Assembly: GCF_030758415.1 (NCBI RefSeq)
Contig: NZ_CP132334.1
Span: forward strand, 1,302,001 to 1,366,000
Length of the DNA: 64,000 nucleotides
Reading direction: 5' to 3'
Source: Parvularcula sp. IMCC14364
Lineage (GTDB): Bacteria; Pseudomonadota; Alphaproteobacteria; Caulobacterales; Parvularculaceae
The stretch's first letter is position 1. Each line of letters begins with the position of its first letter. A program made the translations under genes and the position numbers. The notes beneath the pieces were generated by a model, which saw only the letters and a list, made by a program, of their open reading frames with translations, did no database searches and was not told the origin of the DNA. Positions 27,322 to 38,179 of this stretch are shown piece after piece.

Positions 27322-30060
27322 ATGAAACTGCTTTCCTCGTCCGTTTATGTAGGGCCGAATATATTTTCCCAGAAACCGCTGATGCGGTTCACGATTGATT
27401 TCGGCAAGTATGCCGGGCGCCGGGCAGCAGATTTCGGTGACAGTTTGCTCGATCCGCTGGTGAAGGCACTGCCTGGACTAGCTCAGGAAGAAACTGATAC
27501 GGGTGAGTTGTTTCTGGATCGATTGCGCGATGCGCCGGACTGTGATCTGGGCGAGCTGGTTGCGCGGGTTGCTGTAACGCTCCAGAAGCTGGCTGCTGCA
27601 CCCGTCAATATCGCCCGCTCGGAACCGTCTGGTGAGGAGGGCGTCAGGGAAGTCCTGTTCGGATATGTCTCGCGGCGTATTGGCCTTGAAGCAGGGGATC
27701 TGGCGCGGCTGATTGTTCTCGAACTTATTGATCCGTCACCCAGCGGGAAATTCAACCTGGCAGACGAAATCGATGACTTCTTCCATTTTGCGTCACGTCG
27801 CAGCCTTGGACCTTCTGCCATGGCGATTGTGCAGGCAGCTGAGGAACGGGACATTCCATGGATACGCCTCAACCAGGACAGCCTTATCCAGTTGGGGCAA
27901 GGGCGCTATCAGAAGCGTATTGAAGCGGCCCTGAGCAGCCAGACGGCCTCTATCGCTGTGGATATCGCCAAGGACAAGGAATTCTGTACACAGTTATTAT
28001 ATGACCTTGGCCTGCCGGTACCAGAGCAGAAATATGTGCGTAACAGTATCGAAGCTGTCGCGGCGGCTGAACGCATCGGGTATCCGGTTGTCGTAAAGCC
28101 GGTGGATGGTAATCACGGGCGCGGTGTTTCCATCAATCTGGACCGTGAAGCAGACGTGTTGGATGCCTTTGACAAGGCAGTTGAGCATGGCTCTGGCGTG
28201 ATCGTCGAGAAAATGATCGAGGGCGCAGATCATCGCCTCCTTGTTGTGAACGGTGTGCTGGTGGCAGCAGCCAAAAGAGTGCCCGCTCATGTGAAAGGCG
28301 ATGGCCGTTCAACCATTGATGAACTCGTTGAACGGGAAAATCAGGATCCCCGCCGTGGCGTTGGGCACGAAAATATGCTGACACGTCTGGAGCTTGATCA
28401 GGGTGCTCAGAAAATGCTCCGTGAACAGCAGCTGGATACGAAAGCGGTGCTGGAAGAAGGGCAGGTTGCATATCTGCGCAGAACAGCCAACCTTTCTACC
28501 GGGGGCACTGCGGTCGATGTCACCGATACGATTCACCCGGACAACAAGTTCATGGCGGAGCGCGCTATCAAGGCGGTCGGGCTTGATATTGGCGGTGTCG
28601 ACTTTCTGACCACAGACATTACCAAGAGTTACCGAGAAACCGGCGGTGCAATATGTGAGATCAATGCGGGGCCAGGCATTCGGATGCATATTTCTCCATC
28701 TGAAGGGACGCCCAGAGATGTTGGCGGTGCCGTCATGGATATGCTCTTTCCGCCCGGTACTCCCAGCCGTATCCCCATCGCGGCGCTGACAGGCACGAAT
28801 GGCAAGACAACAACGTCCCGGATGCTGGGACATATCCTGAAAATGTCAGGCCATGTCGTCGGACAGACCAGTACCGATGCTGTTTCGATTGACGGCAACG
28901 TCACTGTAAAAGGCGACATGACTGGGCCGATGGCGGCCAGCATGGTGCTGAGGGATCCTGATGTTGATATTGCTGTCATGGAAACAGCGCGTGGCGGTAT
29001 TGTCCGTGCTGGCCTGGGCTATCAATATTGCGATGTGGGTGCGGTGTTGAATGTAAGTTCTGACCACCTTGGCATGGGCGGCGTTGAAACGCTTGATGAC
29101 CTTGCCAGGGTTAAACGCCTCGTCGTTGAAGTGGCGCGCGATACGGCTGTTCTGAATGCCGATAATATTCATACATTGCAAATGGCTCAGTACACCAAGG
29201 CCAGACATATCTGCTATGTCTCCCGGAACCCGAATAACGGACTGGTTCGAGAGCATATCAAGCAGGGCCACCGCGCAGTGGTTCTGGAGCGCGGTACCAA
29301 TGGTGAGCAGATTGTGCTCTATGACCGGGACAACCAGATCCCGTTGATCTGGACGCATCTCATCCCCGCGACGGTTGAAGGCAAAGCCATCCACAATGTT
29401 GAAAATGCCATGTTTGCGGCAGCAATGTCTTACTCGCTCGGTCTAACCCTTGATCAGATCCGCGCTGGATTGCGCACGTTCAATAACACGTTCTACCAGT
29501 CTCCAGGTCGGATGAACGTTTTTGACGAACATGGCTTCCGCGTTATTCTGGACTACGGACACAATGAAGCGGCTATTGCTGCGATGGCTGATCTCGTCGA
29601 ACGGCTGGAGCCGCGTGGCAAACGTATTGTCTGCGTCACGTGCCCGGGTGATCGTCGTGACGAAGATGTCACCGCCAATGCGAACGCAGTTGCCGGAAAG
29701 TTCGACAAGTATATTTGCCACACGGACGATGACCTGCGTGGCAGAGCGCCGCGGGAAATTCCCGAGATGATGCGCGATGCTCTGATTGCCGCAGGGGTAG
29801 ACCCGGCCGCGATTGAAGTTATCCCGGATGAAGTTGAGGCTGTTGATCGCGCTCTTGAACAGGCGCGGCGCAACGATCTTCTGCTGCTCTTTTGTGCTGC
29901 TATTACCAGGACCTGGAAGCAGATCATCTATTACTCCCCGATAGATAAACCTGATGAACGAATCGAGCCAGAATCAGAGCCGGATATAGACATTAACGTG
30001 CCTGAGGGATATCGCATCGTCAAAGACGACCGGGGCGTCTGGTTGGCGCTCAAGGATTAG
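27322..30060 (+). CDS. cphA: Cyanophycin synthetase
   Basis: A 912-residue enzyme that builds cyanophycin, a poly-Asp backbone with Arg on each side chain, as a nitrogen store. Order: N domain (1 to about 160), ATP-grasp domain ('PVVVKPVDGNHGRGVSINL' near 253-270, and 'FLTTDITKSYRETGGAICEINAGPG'-region ligands), then a Mur-ligase domain with P-loop 'ALTGTNGKTTTSRM' near 489-502 and 'DYGHNEAAI' near 745. The start at ATG 27322 has AGGAG just upstream. The double cyanophycinase gene follows after 14 bases. Confidence 0.95.
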   Translation: MKLLSSSVYVGPNIFSQKPLMRFTIDFGKYAGRRAADFGDSLLDPLVKALPGLAQEETDTGELFLDRLRDAPDCDLGELVARVAVTLQKLAAAPVNIARSEPSGEEGVREVLFGYVSRRIGLEAGDLARLIVLELIDPSPSGKFNLADEIDDFFHFASRRSLGPSAMAIVQAAEERDIPWIRLNQDSLIQLGQGRYQKRIEAALSSQTASIAVDIAKDKEFCTQLLYDLGLPVPEQKYVRNSIEAVAAAERIGYPVVVKPVDGNHGRGVSINLDREADVLDAFDKAVEHGSGVIVEKMIEGADHRLLVVNGVLVAAAKRVPAHVKGDGRSTIDELVERENQDPRRGVGHENMLTRLELDQGAQKMLREQQLDTKAVLEEGQVAYLRRTANLSTGGTAVDVTDTIHPDNKFMAERAIKAVGLDIGGVDFLTTDITKSYRETGGAICEINAGPGIRMHISPSEGTPRDVGGAVMDMLFPPGTPSRIPIAALTGTNGKTTTSRMLGHILKMSGHVVGQTSTDAVSIDGNVTVKGDMTGPMAASMVLRDPDVDIAVMETARGGIVRAGLGYQYCDVGAVLNVSSDHLGMGGVETLDDLARVKRLVVEVARDTAVLNADNIHTLQMAQYTKARHICYVSRNPNNGLVREHIKQGHRAVVLERGTNGEQIVLYDRDNQIPLIWTHLIPATVEGKAIHNVENAMFAAAMSYSLGLTLDQIRAGLRTFNNTFYQSPGRMNVFDEHGFRVILDYGHNEAAIAAMADLVERLEPRGKRIVCVTCPGDRRDEDVTANANAVAGKFDKYICHTDDDLRGRAPREIPEMMRDALIAAGVDPAAIEVIPDEVEAVDRALEQARRNDLLLLFCAAITRTWKQIIYYSPIDKPDERIEPESEPDIDINVPEGYRIVKDDRGVWLALKD

Positions 30061-30074
30061 GGAAACACACATCC

Positions 30075-32282
30075 ATGACTAGCAGCGCAGCGCTAACATC
30101 ACTGGCGCAGGGCTCGCCTGCACGGCGTATGGCTATTATCGGAGGCAGGCTGGAAGATAACAACCGCGCCGTGTACAGAGAAATGAGACGCCTTGCCGGT
30201 GGGAAGATAGCTATTTTTCCAACAGCGTCTTCCGAGCCGATTGAGGTCGGGGAGGAGACGAAAGCAGCATTTCTGGCCCATGGCTTTACGGCGGATGTCA
30301 TACCCGTCCATGCCGATAATGCTTCCGGTTCAGCTTTTGATCCGGAGATACTTGAACGTGTCAAGGCAGCCGGTAGCATCTACTTTACTGGTGGCGATCA
30401 GGCCAAGATTGTGGGTGCCCTGATCCAGAACGGGAAGGATACGCCTCTTCTAAAAACCATCAGGCAAGTGTTCAAGGCTGGCGGCTTGCTGGCCGGCTCA
30501 AGCGCCGGTGCGGCCATGATGTCGAAAGTCATGATTCTTGGCGGCACTTCTTTTGAATCAGTCGTGCACGGCATTACGGAAGATCCGGATGAACCAGGCT
30601 TGCTTGTTGGCAAAGGGATGGGGTTCTTTCCCCACGGCCTGGTCGACCAGCACTTCATCAAACGTGGTCGTTTGGCGCGCCTGGTGGTGGCGATGGCCCA
30701 CGCCAACCAGAAGCGTGGCTTCGGCATTGATGAAAATACTGCCCTGCTGGTCGAGGGCAATAAGGCTCGAGTTTGCGGCGAGTATGGCATCATTTATGTT
30801 GAAACGCGGCGCGCGAATATCAATCAGCAAACTAACCAATATGAGAATATCCGCATCAGCTATCTCGATGACGGCGACCTGATTGACTTGAAAAGTTATA
30901 CCATGACCCCGGCGGAGAGTAAGCGCAAGGTGCGTAACCGGGAAATTGCTTACCGCGCACCGGTCAGATCCAAACGCAACGCCTTTGGGGCCTATGCTGT
31001 CTACGATTTACTGGCGCGCCTCGTCCTTGGGGATCAGGCCAATTACGCAACGGACAGTCTCACCGCGGTTGATATGAAATCAGGTACTGGTGCGCGCGTG
31101 GTTCTGGACCGGGTCAAGAGAAGCTCGCGCTGCCTTATTTCCACACCGGATGATGGCTTGCGCATGACGGCGGTCAATTTCCGGGCTTCTATCATGAAGC
31201 AGAGTTTTGATCCTGCAACCCAGTCAGACCGTGAATTACGCAGTGCACGCAGCTTCGGTATGGACCTGAATGAGCGCTCCCAACTGGTCCTGTTAGGGTC
31301 GTCTCCGGTCTATCTCGATCATAAGGAGCAGCGCGAAATAATTGACCTCATCGGCGAAGGCCCAGTGGGTATTTTTGCTGCCGCCTCGTCAGAGGCCCGC
31401 CGGACGGCTAGGGAGCATGTTGATTTTTTCCGGCAGCATGGGGTCGAGGCCGTTGATCTTGGCATAACCATCGACAATGTGGAATATGCCGCGCGCAATC
31501 CGGAATTGCTCGACAGGATTGCCTCCATGAAATGTATTTTCATGTGTGGCGGGAATCAGATCCGCCTGGTTGAAACCCTCTTGCATCGAGGTGAAGAAAG
31601 TCAAGTGCTGCGCGCGATTGCCAGTGCCTATGCCCATGGTGCAACGCTGATCGCGTCAAGCGGTGCTGTCTCTGCCCTGTCAGGTGTCATGATTGCGGGC
31701 GGCAGCACCTATGAAGCCTTGCGGTATGGAGTTGCCTCTGACCTGGGTCATCAGGGACTGGTGATCCAGGAGGGAGTTGGACTGTTTGATTCCGGTATCG
31801 CCGATCAGAACATTCTCACGGCTAAAAGGTTGGGGCGTCTGGTTGTTGCGTGTGCGGAGGAAAACGAGCGCTATGGTATCGGTGTTTGTGAAGAAAGCGC
31901 CGTAGTTGCGGTTAAATCCGGACAGGAACTTACAGCTATCGGCCGTCATGGTTTTGTGACGATTGAAACGGACCCGACAAGCAAGGACACAGGCGATACA
32001 CGTTTCATGGCCCGCAATGTTAAACTCAACATGTATGGGCCGGGGGATCGTGTGAATCTCTCCTCCGGCTACGAGGAGCGTCATGATGACTCCACAGAGC
32101 TGAAAAGTACTTTTGATCAGATGATAGACGGCTTGATGCGCGAAAGTGTCGATCTTGATACCCGCGAAAGATCAGGGCGCGATCCGGCTGCAAGGCATTC
32201 GGTGAAAATCAGCCTTAACCGGACAGGGGACCTTTCAGCGACTGTTGATCTTGAATGTGCCCGCGAGGAAAAGGACGATTGA
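30075..32282 (+). CDS. Double-length cyanophycinase with a degenerate second domain
   Basis: A 735-residue protein holding two peptidase S51-type domains; ordinary cyanophycinase (CphB) is about 270-300 residues. Domain 1 (about 15-300) keeps the catalytic set: nucleophile Ser143 in GSSAGA, 'DQHFIKRGRLARL' with His193, Gln in 'TGGDQAKI' and Glu in 'GIDENTALL'. Domain 2 (about 400-660) repeats the layout but has ASSGAV at the nucleophile elbow (Ser529), DQN in place of DQH (Asn579) and has lost an Arg after it; 'CGGNQIRL' and 'GVCEESAVV' remain. A linker of about 90 residues joins them. Domain 1 should cut cyanophycin to beta-Asp-Arg; domain 2 is probably structural or substrate-binding. Confidence 0.88.
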   Translation: MTSSAALTSLAQGSPARRMAIIGGRLEDNNRAVYREMRRLAGGKIAIFPTASSEPIEVGEETKAAFLAHGFTADVIPVHADNASGSAFDPEILERVKAAGSIYFTGGDQAKIVGALIQNGKDTPLLKTIRQVFKAGGLLAGSSAGAAMMSKVMILGGTSFESVVHGITEDPDEPGLLVGKGMGFFPHGLVDQHFIKRGRLARLVVAMAHANQKRGFGIDENTALLVEGNKARVCGEYGIIYVETRRANINQQTNQYENIRISYLDDGDLIDLKSYTMTPAESKRKVRNREIAYRAPVRSKRNAFGAYAVYDLLARLVLGDQANYATDSLTAVDMKSGTGARVVLDRVKRSSRCLISTPDDGLRMTAVNFRASIMKQSFDPATQSDRELRSARSFGMDLNERSQLVLLGSSPVYLDHKEQREIIDLIGEGPVGIFAAASSEARRTAREHVDFFRQHGVEAVDLGITIDNVEYAARNPELLDRIASMKCIFMCGGNQIRLVETLLHRGEESQVLRAIASAYAHGATLIASSGAVSALSGVMIAGGSTYEALRYGVASDLGHQGLVIQEGVGLFDSGIADQNILTAKRLGRLVVACAEENERYGIGVCEESAVVAVKSGQELTAIGRHGFVTIETDPTSKDTGDTRFMARNVKLNMYGPGDRVNLSSGYEERHDDSTELKSTFDQMIDGLMRESVDLDTRERSGRDPAARHSVKISLNRTGDLSATVDLECAREEKDD

Positions 32283-32562
32283 GCATGTCTCCGAAACAGC
32301 TTTGGCAATAGGGGCATATTCTGCTATTCCCGCAGGCCGGAAGATATGGTCAGGCCATCCATGAAGGTACCATTGCAGGAAACAGATAAAGCGTTGTCGC
32401 ATCGCTTCTGCGTGGCGCCTATGATCGACTGGACTGAAAATGCAATAACAACAATTAGTTAAGGGCATTTGTGTGCACTATGTGTGCAGTCAGAAATAGT
32501 CAGTGTTCTGCTTAAGTGTATCCGTGCGTTGAACGCGGCCTAACGCCCTTAAGCGGGATCAG

Positions 32563-34077
32563 TTACGCTGCTTGTGCAGCGTAACGCCATGGGAGAAGTT
32601 CGTCGAGGCGGGTGATCTTATGGTCCGCGATTTGGCCAAGAACCCAAGTGAGCCAGCCTTGCGGATCGACCTTATTCAGCTTGGCGGTTTCAATGAGAGT
32701 GAAGGCGATCGCCATCGCTTTGCCGCCGCCTTCTGAGCCCGCAAAAATCCAATTTTTCCGCCCTAAGGCTACAGGCTTCACGGCCCGTTCAGCAGCATTA
32801 TTGTCCGCTTCCAGATGACCGTTGCCGAGATAAGGCCGGGCTTTCGGTAATCGGCCCAGGGCATAGCGGATCGCCTTGGCGAGGGGTGATTTGCCGGAGA
32901 TTTTTGGGAGTTGCGCCCCGAGCCATTCCTCCAGGTCATCGAAGATAGGCTTGGCCTTATCCTGCCGCAGGGCCTCGCGTTCAGCGGGACACTTTCCGCG
33001 CGCTTCTTTCTCAACGGCGTAAAGCTCAGCGATCCGGCGAATGGCTTCTTCGGCAATGGACGAGCCCTGCGCCGTGAACACATCGGCGAATTTGCGCCGG
33101 ACATGGGCAAGACAGGCTTGCTCTTCGGCTTTGTCATTGCCGAACAGGCCATTGAAGCCGGCGAATCCATCCGCATGCACGACGCCCTTGTATCCGGCGA
33201 GATGATCAACGGGATGCGCACCCTTGCGGTCAATCGTGAACTGGTACCACGCGCATGGCGGTGCAGGCCCGGCCCACGGCCGTTCGTCGCGCACATAGGT
33301 CCACACCCTGGCCGTTTTGGTGCGTTTGAGCCCCGGTGCCTGCATCTTCACCGGCGTATCATCCGCAAACAGCGTTTTGCCGCCACGAACGATATGGCCA
33401 ATGCGATCCGCCAAGGGTTCGAGGAGCGCTGTTGATCGTCCCACCCAATCGGACATGGTGGAGCGATCCAGGTCGATGCCTTCACGAGCGTAGATTTGAG
33501 ATTGCCGATACAATGGCAAGTGATCCGCATACTTCGACACCAGCACATAGGCCAGCAAGCCTGGTCCTGGTCGCCCTCGTTCAATAGGCCGTGATGGCAG
33601 CGGGGATTGGGCAAAGGTCTCACAGACAGAGCAGGCCATGCGGGGCCGGACAATCTTGTTCACGATGAAACGGCCTGGAACGTATTCCAGCTCTTCGGTC
33701 ACATCCTCGCTAACGGTCTTCAGAGTGCCGCCACAAGCGCCACATTCAGCGCCAGGCGAGATTACTTGTTCATGCCGGTCCAGATGATCAGGCAAAGGTT
33801 TACGGCTGTGCTGGCGAGCCGCTTTATCGGCTGTATCGGTTGCTTCGGAGATTGGCCTCTCAGCCGCTTTCGCGATCTGCTCGTCTTCCTCGAACGTCAG
33901 GTTGAGCTGATCGGCGCTTTCTGATTTTGATCCAAAGCGATGCCGATTGTGGCCGTGAAGCTGATGCTGAAGTTGCTCCACCTTGAGCGTCAGAGCCTTG
34001 ACCTCATCGGCGAGGAGCTTGTTCGCCGCTTTCAGTTCAGCGGGATCATCTAGCGTTGGGTCAAAGTCCTTCTGCAT
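32563..34077 (-). CDS. tnpC: IS66 transposase TnpC
   Basis: A 504-residue IS66 transposase. The order is an N-terminal coiled region ('[24 protein letters not shown]'), a zinc-like Cys segment ('CGACGGTLK' and 'CSVCE'), and a DDE domain ('[10 protein letters not shown]', 'VHADGFAGF', '[10 protein letters not shown]' with Glu). C-terminal '[16 protein letters not shown]' is typical. Intact and of normal length. Confidence 0.93.
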   Translation of the reverse strand: MQKDFDPTLDDPAELKAANKLLADEVKALTLKVEQLQHQLHGHNRHRFGSKSESADQLNLTFEEDEQIAKAAERPISEATDTADKAARQHSRKPLPDHLDRHEQVISPGAECGACGGTLKTVSEDVTEELEYVPGRFIVNKIVRPRMACSVCETFAQSPLPSRPIERGRPGPGLLAYVLVSKYADHLPLYRQSQIYAREGIDLDRSTMSDWVGRSTALLEPLADRIGHIVRGGKTLFADDTPVKMQAPGLKRTKTARVWTYVRDERPWAGPAPPCAWYQFTIDRKGAHPVDHLAGYKGVVHADGFAGFNGLFGNDKAEEQACLAHVRRKFADVFTAQGSSIAEEAIRRIAELYAVEKEARGKCPAEREALRQDKAKPIFDDLEEWLGAQLPKISGKSPLAKAIRYALGRLPKARPYLGNGHLEADNNAAERAVKPVALGRKNWIFAGSEGGGKAMAIAFTLIETAKLNKVDPQGWLTWVLGQIADHKITRLDELLPWRYAAQAA

Positions 34078-34138
34078 ATTGTTCTTGTACGGTGTTTCGC
34101 ATGCCCAAGGAATCCTAGAAACAAACAGCAGGCGTAAT

Positions 34139-34486
34139 TTATCCGACCTTCAAAGGACGCCAGGTCTTTTGCGGCATCCGCCAATCAATCCCTTCAAGAA
34201 GCATGGAAAGCTGGGCGGGCGTAATGCTGATCTTACCGTCCTTCGCGGCGGGCCAGACAAACCTGCCTTTCTCAAGGCGCTTTGAGAACAAACAGGCTCC
34301 CTGCACATCCCACCAGATGATTTTGATCAGGTCGCCGCGACGCCCCCGGAACACGAACAAATGCCCGGAGTAAGGGTCTTCCGCCAGGACCTTCTCGGCC
34401 TGCGCAGCGAGCGTGTTGAAGCCTCGCCGCATATCCGTCACGCCAGCCGCCAGCCACACGCGTGTGTTTGAAGGAACCGGGATCAA
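34139..34486 (-). CDS. tnpB: IS66 accessory protein TnpB
   Basis: A 115-residue protein with the IS66 Orf2 signature: '[27 protein letters not shown]' and '[35 protein letters not shown]'. It is needed for transposition in this family. Its start overlaps the tnpA stop by four bases. Confidence 0.92.
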   Translation of the reverse strand: MIPVPSNTRVWLAAGVTDMRRGFNTLAAQAEKVLAEDPYSGHLFVFRGRRGDLIKIIWWDVQGACLFSKRLEKGRFVWPAAKDGKISITPAQLSMLLEGIDWRMPQKTWRPLKVG

Positions 34487-34878
34487 GTGCCAAGACCTTC
34501 GACCAGGCCGACGATGGCGGAAAGCGCCATTGGCCCCTCGATCAGGATACGCCGACCATCCGACAAAGTCAGATCAACGCGTGTCGCAGATATGGGGCCG
34601 CGGATACTCGGGACCTGCTGTGGCGACCCGGCCGGGGCTGGCGAGGCGTAGGCAGACAGATCAACTTCCAGGAAATCGCCGTCTTCTTCCTCGTGAAAAC
34701 CATCCTCAAGGCCTTCAGGGGCAAACCGCTCATCCTTGAGCCAAGTATGGACCTGATTGGCATTCATCGCATAGCGGCGAGCCACTTGGGCAATCGAAAC
34801 GCCCGGCACCATCGTCTGTCGGCAAATCTCCCGCTTCTCGTCATCAGACCAGGAACGACGGTTCCGGCGTGTGCCCAT
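34483..34878 (-). CDS. tnpA: IS66 accessory protein TnpA
   Basis: A 131-residue helix-turn-helix protein of the IS66 Orf1 type: '[43 protein letters not shown]'. The C-terminal half is acidic and variable. It is the first gene of the element and is coupled to tnpB. Confidence 0.9.
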   Translation of the reverse strand: MGTRRNRRSWSDDEKREICRQTMVPGVSIAQVARRYAMNANQVHTWLKDERFAPEGLEDGFHEEEDGDFLEVDLSAYASPAPAGSPQQVPSIRGPISATRVDLTLSDGRRILIEGPMALSAIVGLVEGLGT

Positions 34879-34967
34879 AAGGTGCCTTCATAAGTGTCCA
34901 TTAAAATAAGTGGACACTTAGCGACCCAAGATCACATCGCGTAAGGTCGGGTTCACCGGGCGCTCAC

Positions 34968-35206
34968 GCTGAAGTAAGTGGCTGGAATAAAACAACTTCA
35001 GCTAATTTGCGAAGAAATTAGTAAGCACGTCATTGCCTTGACGTGGAAAATTACCCTTTCGCCGTGACACTCCCACTTCAAACCAACCATTTTCTGAGAA
35101 CCGTGGCTGCGTTTAATGGGGAAGGTGCATTATGTGTGAGGCTGGACAGAGAAACTCAACGTGTATTCTTGAGTTAAAAATTGGTATATAGCATAAAAAG
35201 AAGACT
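34968..35206. other. AT-rich intergenic stretch, no gene seen
   Basis: About 240 bases between the IS66 right end and the epimerase gene. Base use becomes clearly more AT-rich here and stays so to about 42 kb. I see no coding frame, RNA gene or clear terminator. Confidence 0.4.
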
Positions 35207-36151
35207 TCAGCCTGTTTTCTCAAATAGACTCCGATTTTCTACGAACCAATTCCATGTCACCCTCAAACCTGCATCAAGAGTTGTTAGTGGATTGTAATCT
35301 AGCCTCTCACGAGCTCGGGAGATGTCGCAATACGTATTTCTTATTTCGCCGTCGCGAAAGTCGACATATTCCACAGGCACCATTTGTTCCTCTCCAACGA
35401 CTGTAGAGATGGCTGATATTAGTTCGTTCAAGGAAGTGGGAATGCCAGTTCCTAATTGGTAAACCCCAGCTACATTTGAGTTTAAAGAACCAATAATACC
35501 GTCAGCTAAATCAGAGGCGAAAACATAATCACGGGTTTGGGTTCCATTTCCATAAACTGTCAAAGGAATTTTGTTGAGAATGTTTCTGAAAAATTGAGCA
35601 ACAACAGAACCCTTGTGAAATGATCTAATTCCGTACACATTCGAAAATCTTAAAGAAGAAGCTAGAAATCCATAAGAGCCCGCAAAAGCAGAGCAATACG
35701 CTTCGCACGCTAATTTAGATGCACCATAAGGCGAAATTGGTTTTGGAACCATTTCTTCATGAACTGGAGGTTCGACGTCACCCAAAATTGCTCCTCCTGT
35801 TGAGGCTGAGACAATTTGTTCTACACCGCATTCTTTCATGGCAGTTAAGAGATTAAATGTACCAATAACATTTGTATCGAAATTATGAACAGGATTTTCA
35901 ATTGATGGGATAACACGCGTATCGGCCGCCAGATGAACCACAGAATCTACCCCCTCTAATGCCGACCGGAGTATATCTTTTTCAAGCAGCGAACCCTTCA
36001 TGAATTTAACGTCTAAGTCTTTAATCCATTCATATTTTCCCAAGGACTCATCATCAATCACAACGATGGAATAACCACCAACTTCATTCATTCGTGCTAT
36101 TAAATTCGCTCCAATAAAACCACATCCGCCGGTTATTAATATTTTATTCAC
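35207..36151 (-). CDS. NAD-dependent epimerase/dehydratase (sugar nucleotide)
   Basis: A 314-residue extended SDR. The nucleotide motif is 'ILITGGCGFIGANLIARM', with 'VVHLAADTRVIPSIENP', catalytic 'SASTGG' and 'YGASKLACEAYC', and 'GNGTQTRDYVFASDLADGI' later. These are features of UDP-glucose/UDP-GlcNAc 4-epimerase relatives acting in surface polysaccharide synthesis; the exact sugar is unclear. The gene is AT-rich compared with the flanking carotenoid and cyanophycin genes, and lies downstream of the broken glycosyltransferase on the same strand. Confidence 0.82.
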   Translation of the reverse strand: MNKILITGGCGFIGANLIARMNEVGGYSIVVIDDESLGKYEWIKDLDVKFMKGSLLEKDILRSALEGVDSVVHLAADTRVIPSIENPVHNFDTNVIGTFNLLTAMKECGVEQIVSASTGGAILGDVEPPVHEEMVPKPISPYGASKLACEAYCSAFAGSYGFLASSLRFSNVYGIRSFHKGSVVAQFFRNILNKIPLTVYGNGTQTRDYVFASDLADGIIGSLNSNVAGVYQLGTGIPTSLNELISAISTVVGEEQMVPVEYVDFRDGEIRNTYCDISRARERLDYNPLTTLDAGLRVTWNWFVENRSLFEKTG

Positions 36152-38179
36152 CTTGAGTATTCCTTTCGTATTGAAATATGTCTAATTCTACGCCCTGTTA
36201 GAGCCTATTTGCGACATTGTTGTTACCTTAGATTCGGAAATTCCGAATGCAGATAATAAAATTTGGTCTTCGTTGCTTGGTGTAAGGATTCTGCTGTAAA
36301 AACCATCATAAGCCAGCACTGTCATCGGATCTGCCAGGCATTCTCTTTGCTCAGAAAGGTAAAGCTCATCGACGCCGCTTAACTTGCTCTCAGCTGAATA
36401 ATACAACCAAAATTCCGTACCAAATGAGGCTGCTTTCTCACAAACACCTGAAATAATCGGGCCGACAAAATTAATTACCATATCAAATGGTAATATATGG
36501 CCCCAAAGGTTATTCAAGTCTCTTTCGCTAGCCCATTCATATCTCGGTGTGCCAATGTATCCAGATGCATCAGGCGGAATCCGATCAGAAGTTCCGAGAT
36601 GTAGAAAATTTATGGTCTCTAATCCCGAGGGCTGAGAAGGTTGAGAGAAATTAATATCGCCCAAGCAAATCATATGCACCTTATATTGGTTCATGATTTT
36701 ATCAGTGCAAATGGTTTTTATTTTCACCCAATCAGATTGGGACAGTTTTCCTGGAACAACTAGCGCTGCCGACTTTTTCTCTTCTTGGTTTCGAGCCCTT
36801 AAGATTGGCCATGCGCCAAACAATTCTTTGCAAATATTCTGATGACTGGCAAATCTATGTCCGCCTTGGACGGAGCCACCTGTCATCAATCTAGAGGGTG
36901 CAGGTGTTGAAACGTCTGCGTAAAGATTTAAAGGTACCTCTCGGGTCAGATTAACTGAATTTTGCAAACTAGAACCTGGGGGTGTGAAGGTTCCCGTCAA
37001 AGTCAGGGATTTGAATGGCGAGACATCGCCTAACTTGCGAAGAATTTTTTCTGCTATGCTGGCGCCGAACTCATCCTTGTTCGAAATATCCAACCAATCT
37101 CGAGAAAGGAAAATTCCATTCGTCTTTAACCTCGATGGAATGCCCTCCTTATCTAAAATAGACTTTCTTGCCACGAAGGTACATTGTTCACTCCCAGCAC
37201 TTTCGGCTATATCTAATGTGCAAAAACCGTGATCCTCGATAATTCTTTCGAGGTCATACATTACCGAGTGATGTAATTTCATTTCTTGCAGCCATCTGAT
37301 CGTTGCCTCTTCAATGAAGCCAATCAGGTTAGGCGCATAAGGAGTGTCCAATATTGCCGGAAAATTTTCTTGAGATATCTGATATTGAATTGCCTCATTT
37401 AACTTCTCTGCCGAAGTTCCCGTTCGCTGCACTAAGTCAGAGGTGAAATGCCACAAGGATTTTGAACCAGTGTAAAGGGCCCATGTTGGAAACCGGATAC
37501 TCTCCTCGGTTAAGTAGGCATTAAGGCCCGAAACATTCTTGTATTTTTTCCTGATAATCTCTTTGTTCAGATCATCATTCTTACGATTTAAAGAACTTCT
37601 GTTACCGGCCATCTTTCTATAGAGGACATAGCTTTGTTCGTTTTTTACTCCGCGGAGACCAGCATCTTTTAGAGAGCACCAGAAGTCCCAGTCTTCCATG
37701 CCGGATCTCATTTTGGGATCCCATTGAAGGCCTCTGTCCTTGATTTTACGCAAATCGTATAATGCGTTTGGCGGTGAAAGGTTCTGTAATGCCCAGCGAA
37801 TTTTGATATCTGTGGCGGGGGTTACTATTCCTTTTCCGGTCGCTCCCAATAACTGATGATCTGAGTAGGTGTGCGATACGCAACCATCATTTTCTTGCGC
37901 AGAGAGTAGTTCTTCAAGTGAGCTACTTATATGATTGGAAGGTAATATATCATCGCCATCTAGCATATAAGCATAGCGAACCTCCGGCCTAGTCTCCAAT
38001 AACCAACTTATGCCAGAATTTCGGGCCTCAGATACGCCGGCTTGTTTTTGATAAATGTAATGAAATCTTCCTGGGTAAGCCCGAGAATAGCGCTGACATA
38101 TCTGCGTGGTCGTTTGCCTTAGTGGGCAGCCGTCGACAACAACAACAATAGGGTCTGTTTCGATTGCGCTTTGATCTAG

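Larger units (their letters stand above)
32518..34967 (-). mobile_element. IS66 family insertion sequence, complete
   Basis: About 2450 bases with tnpA, tnpB and tnpC on the minus strand. The ends align without gaps as imperfect inverted repeats over about 23 bases (left begins GTATCCGTGC, right complement begins GTGAGCGCCC; both share a TGAAC block). Outside them lie GCTTAAGT and GCTGAAGT, an eight-base target duplication with one mismatch, as expected for IS66. Three intact frames suggest it could still move. Confidence 0.85.
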
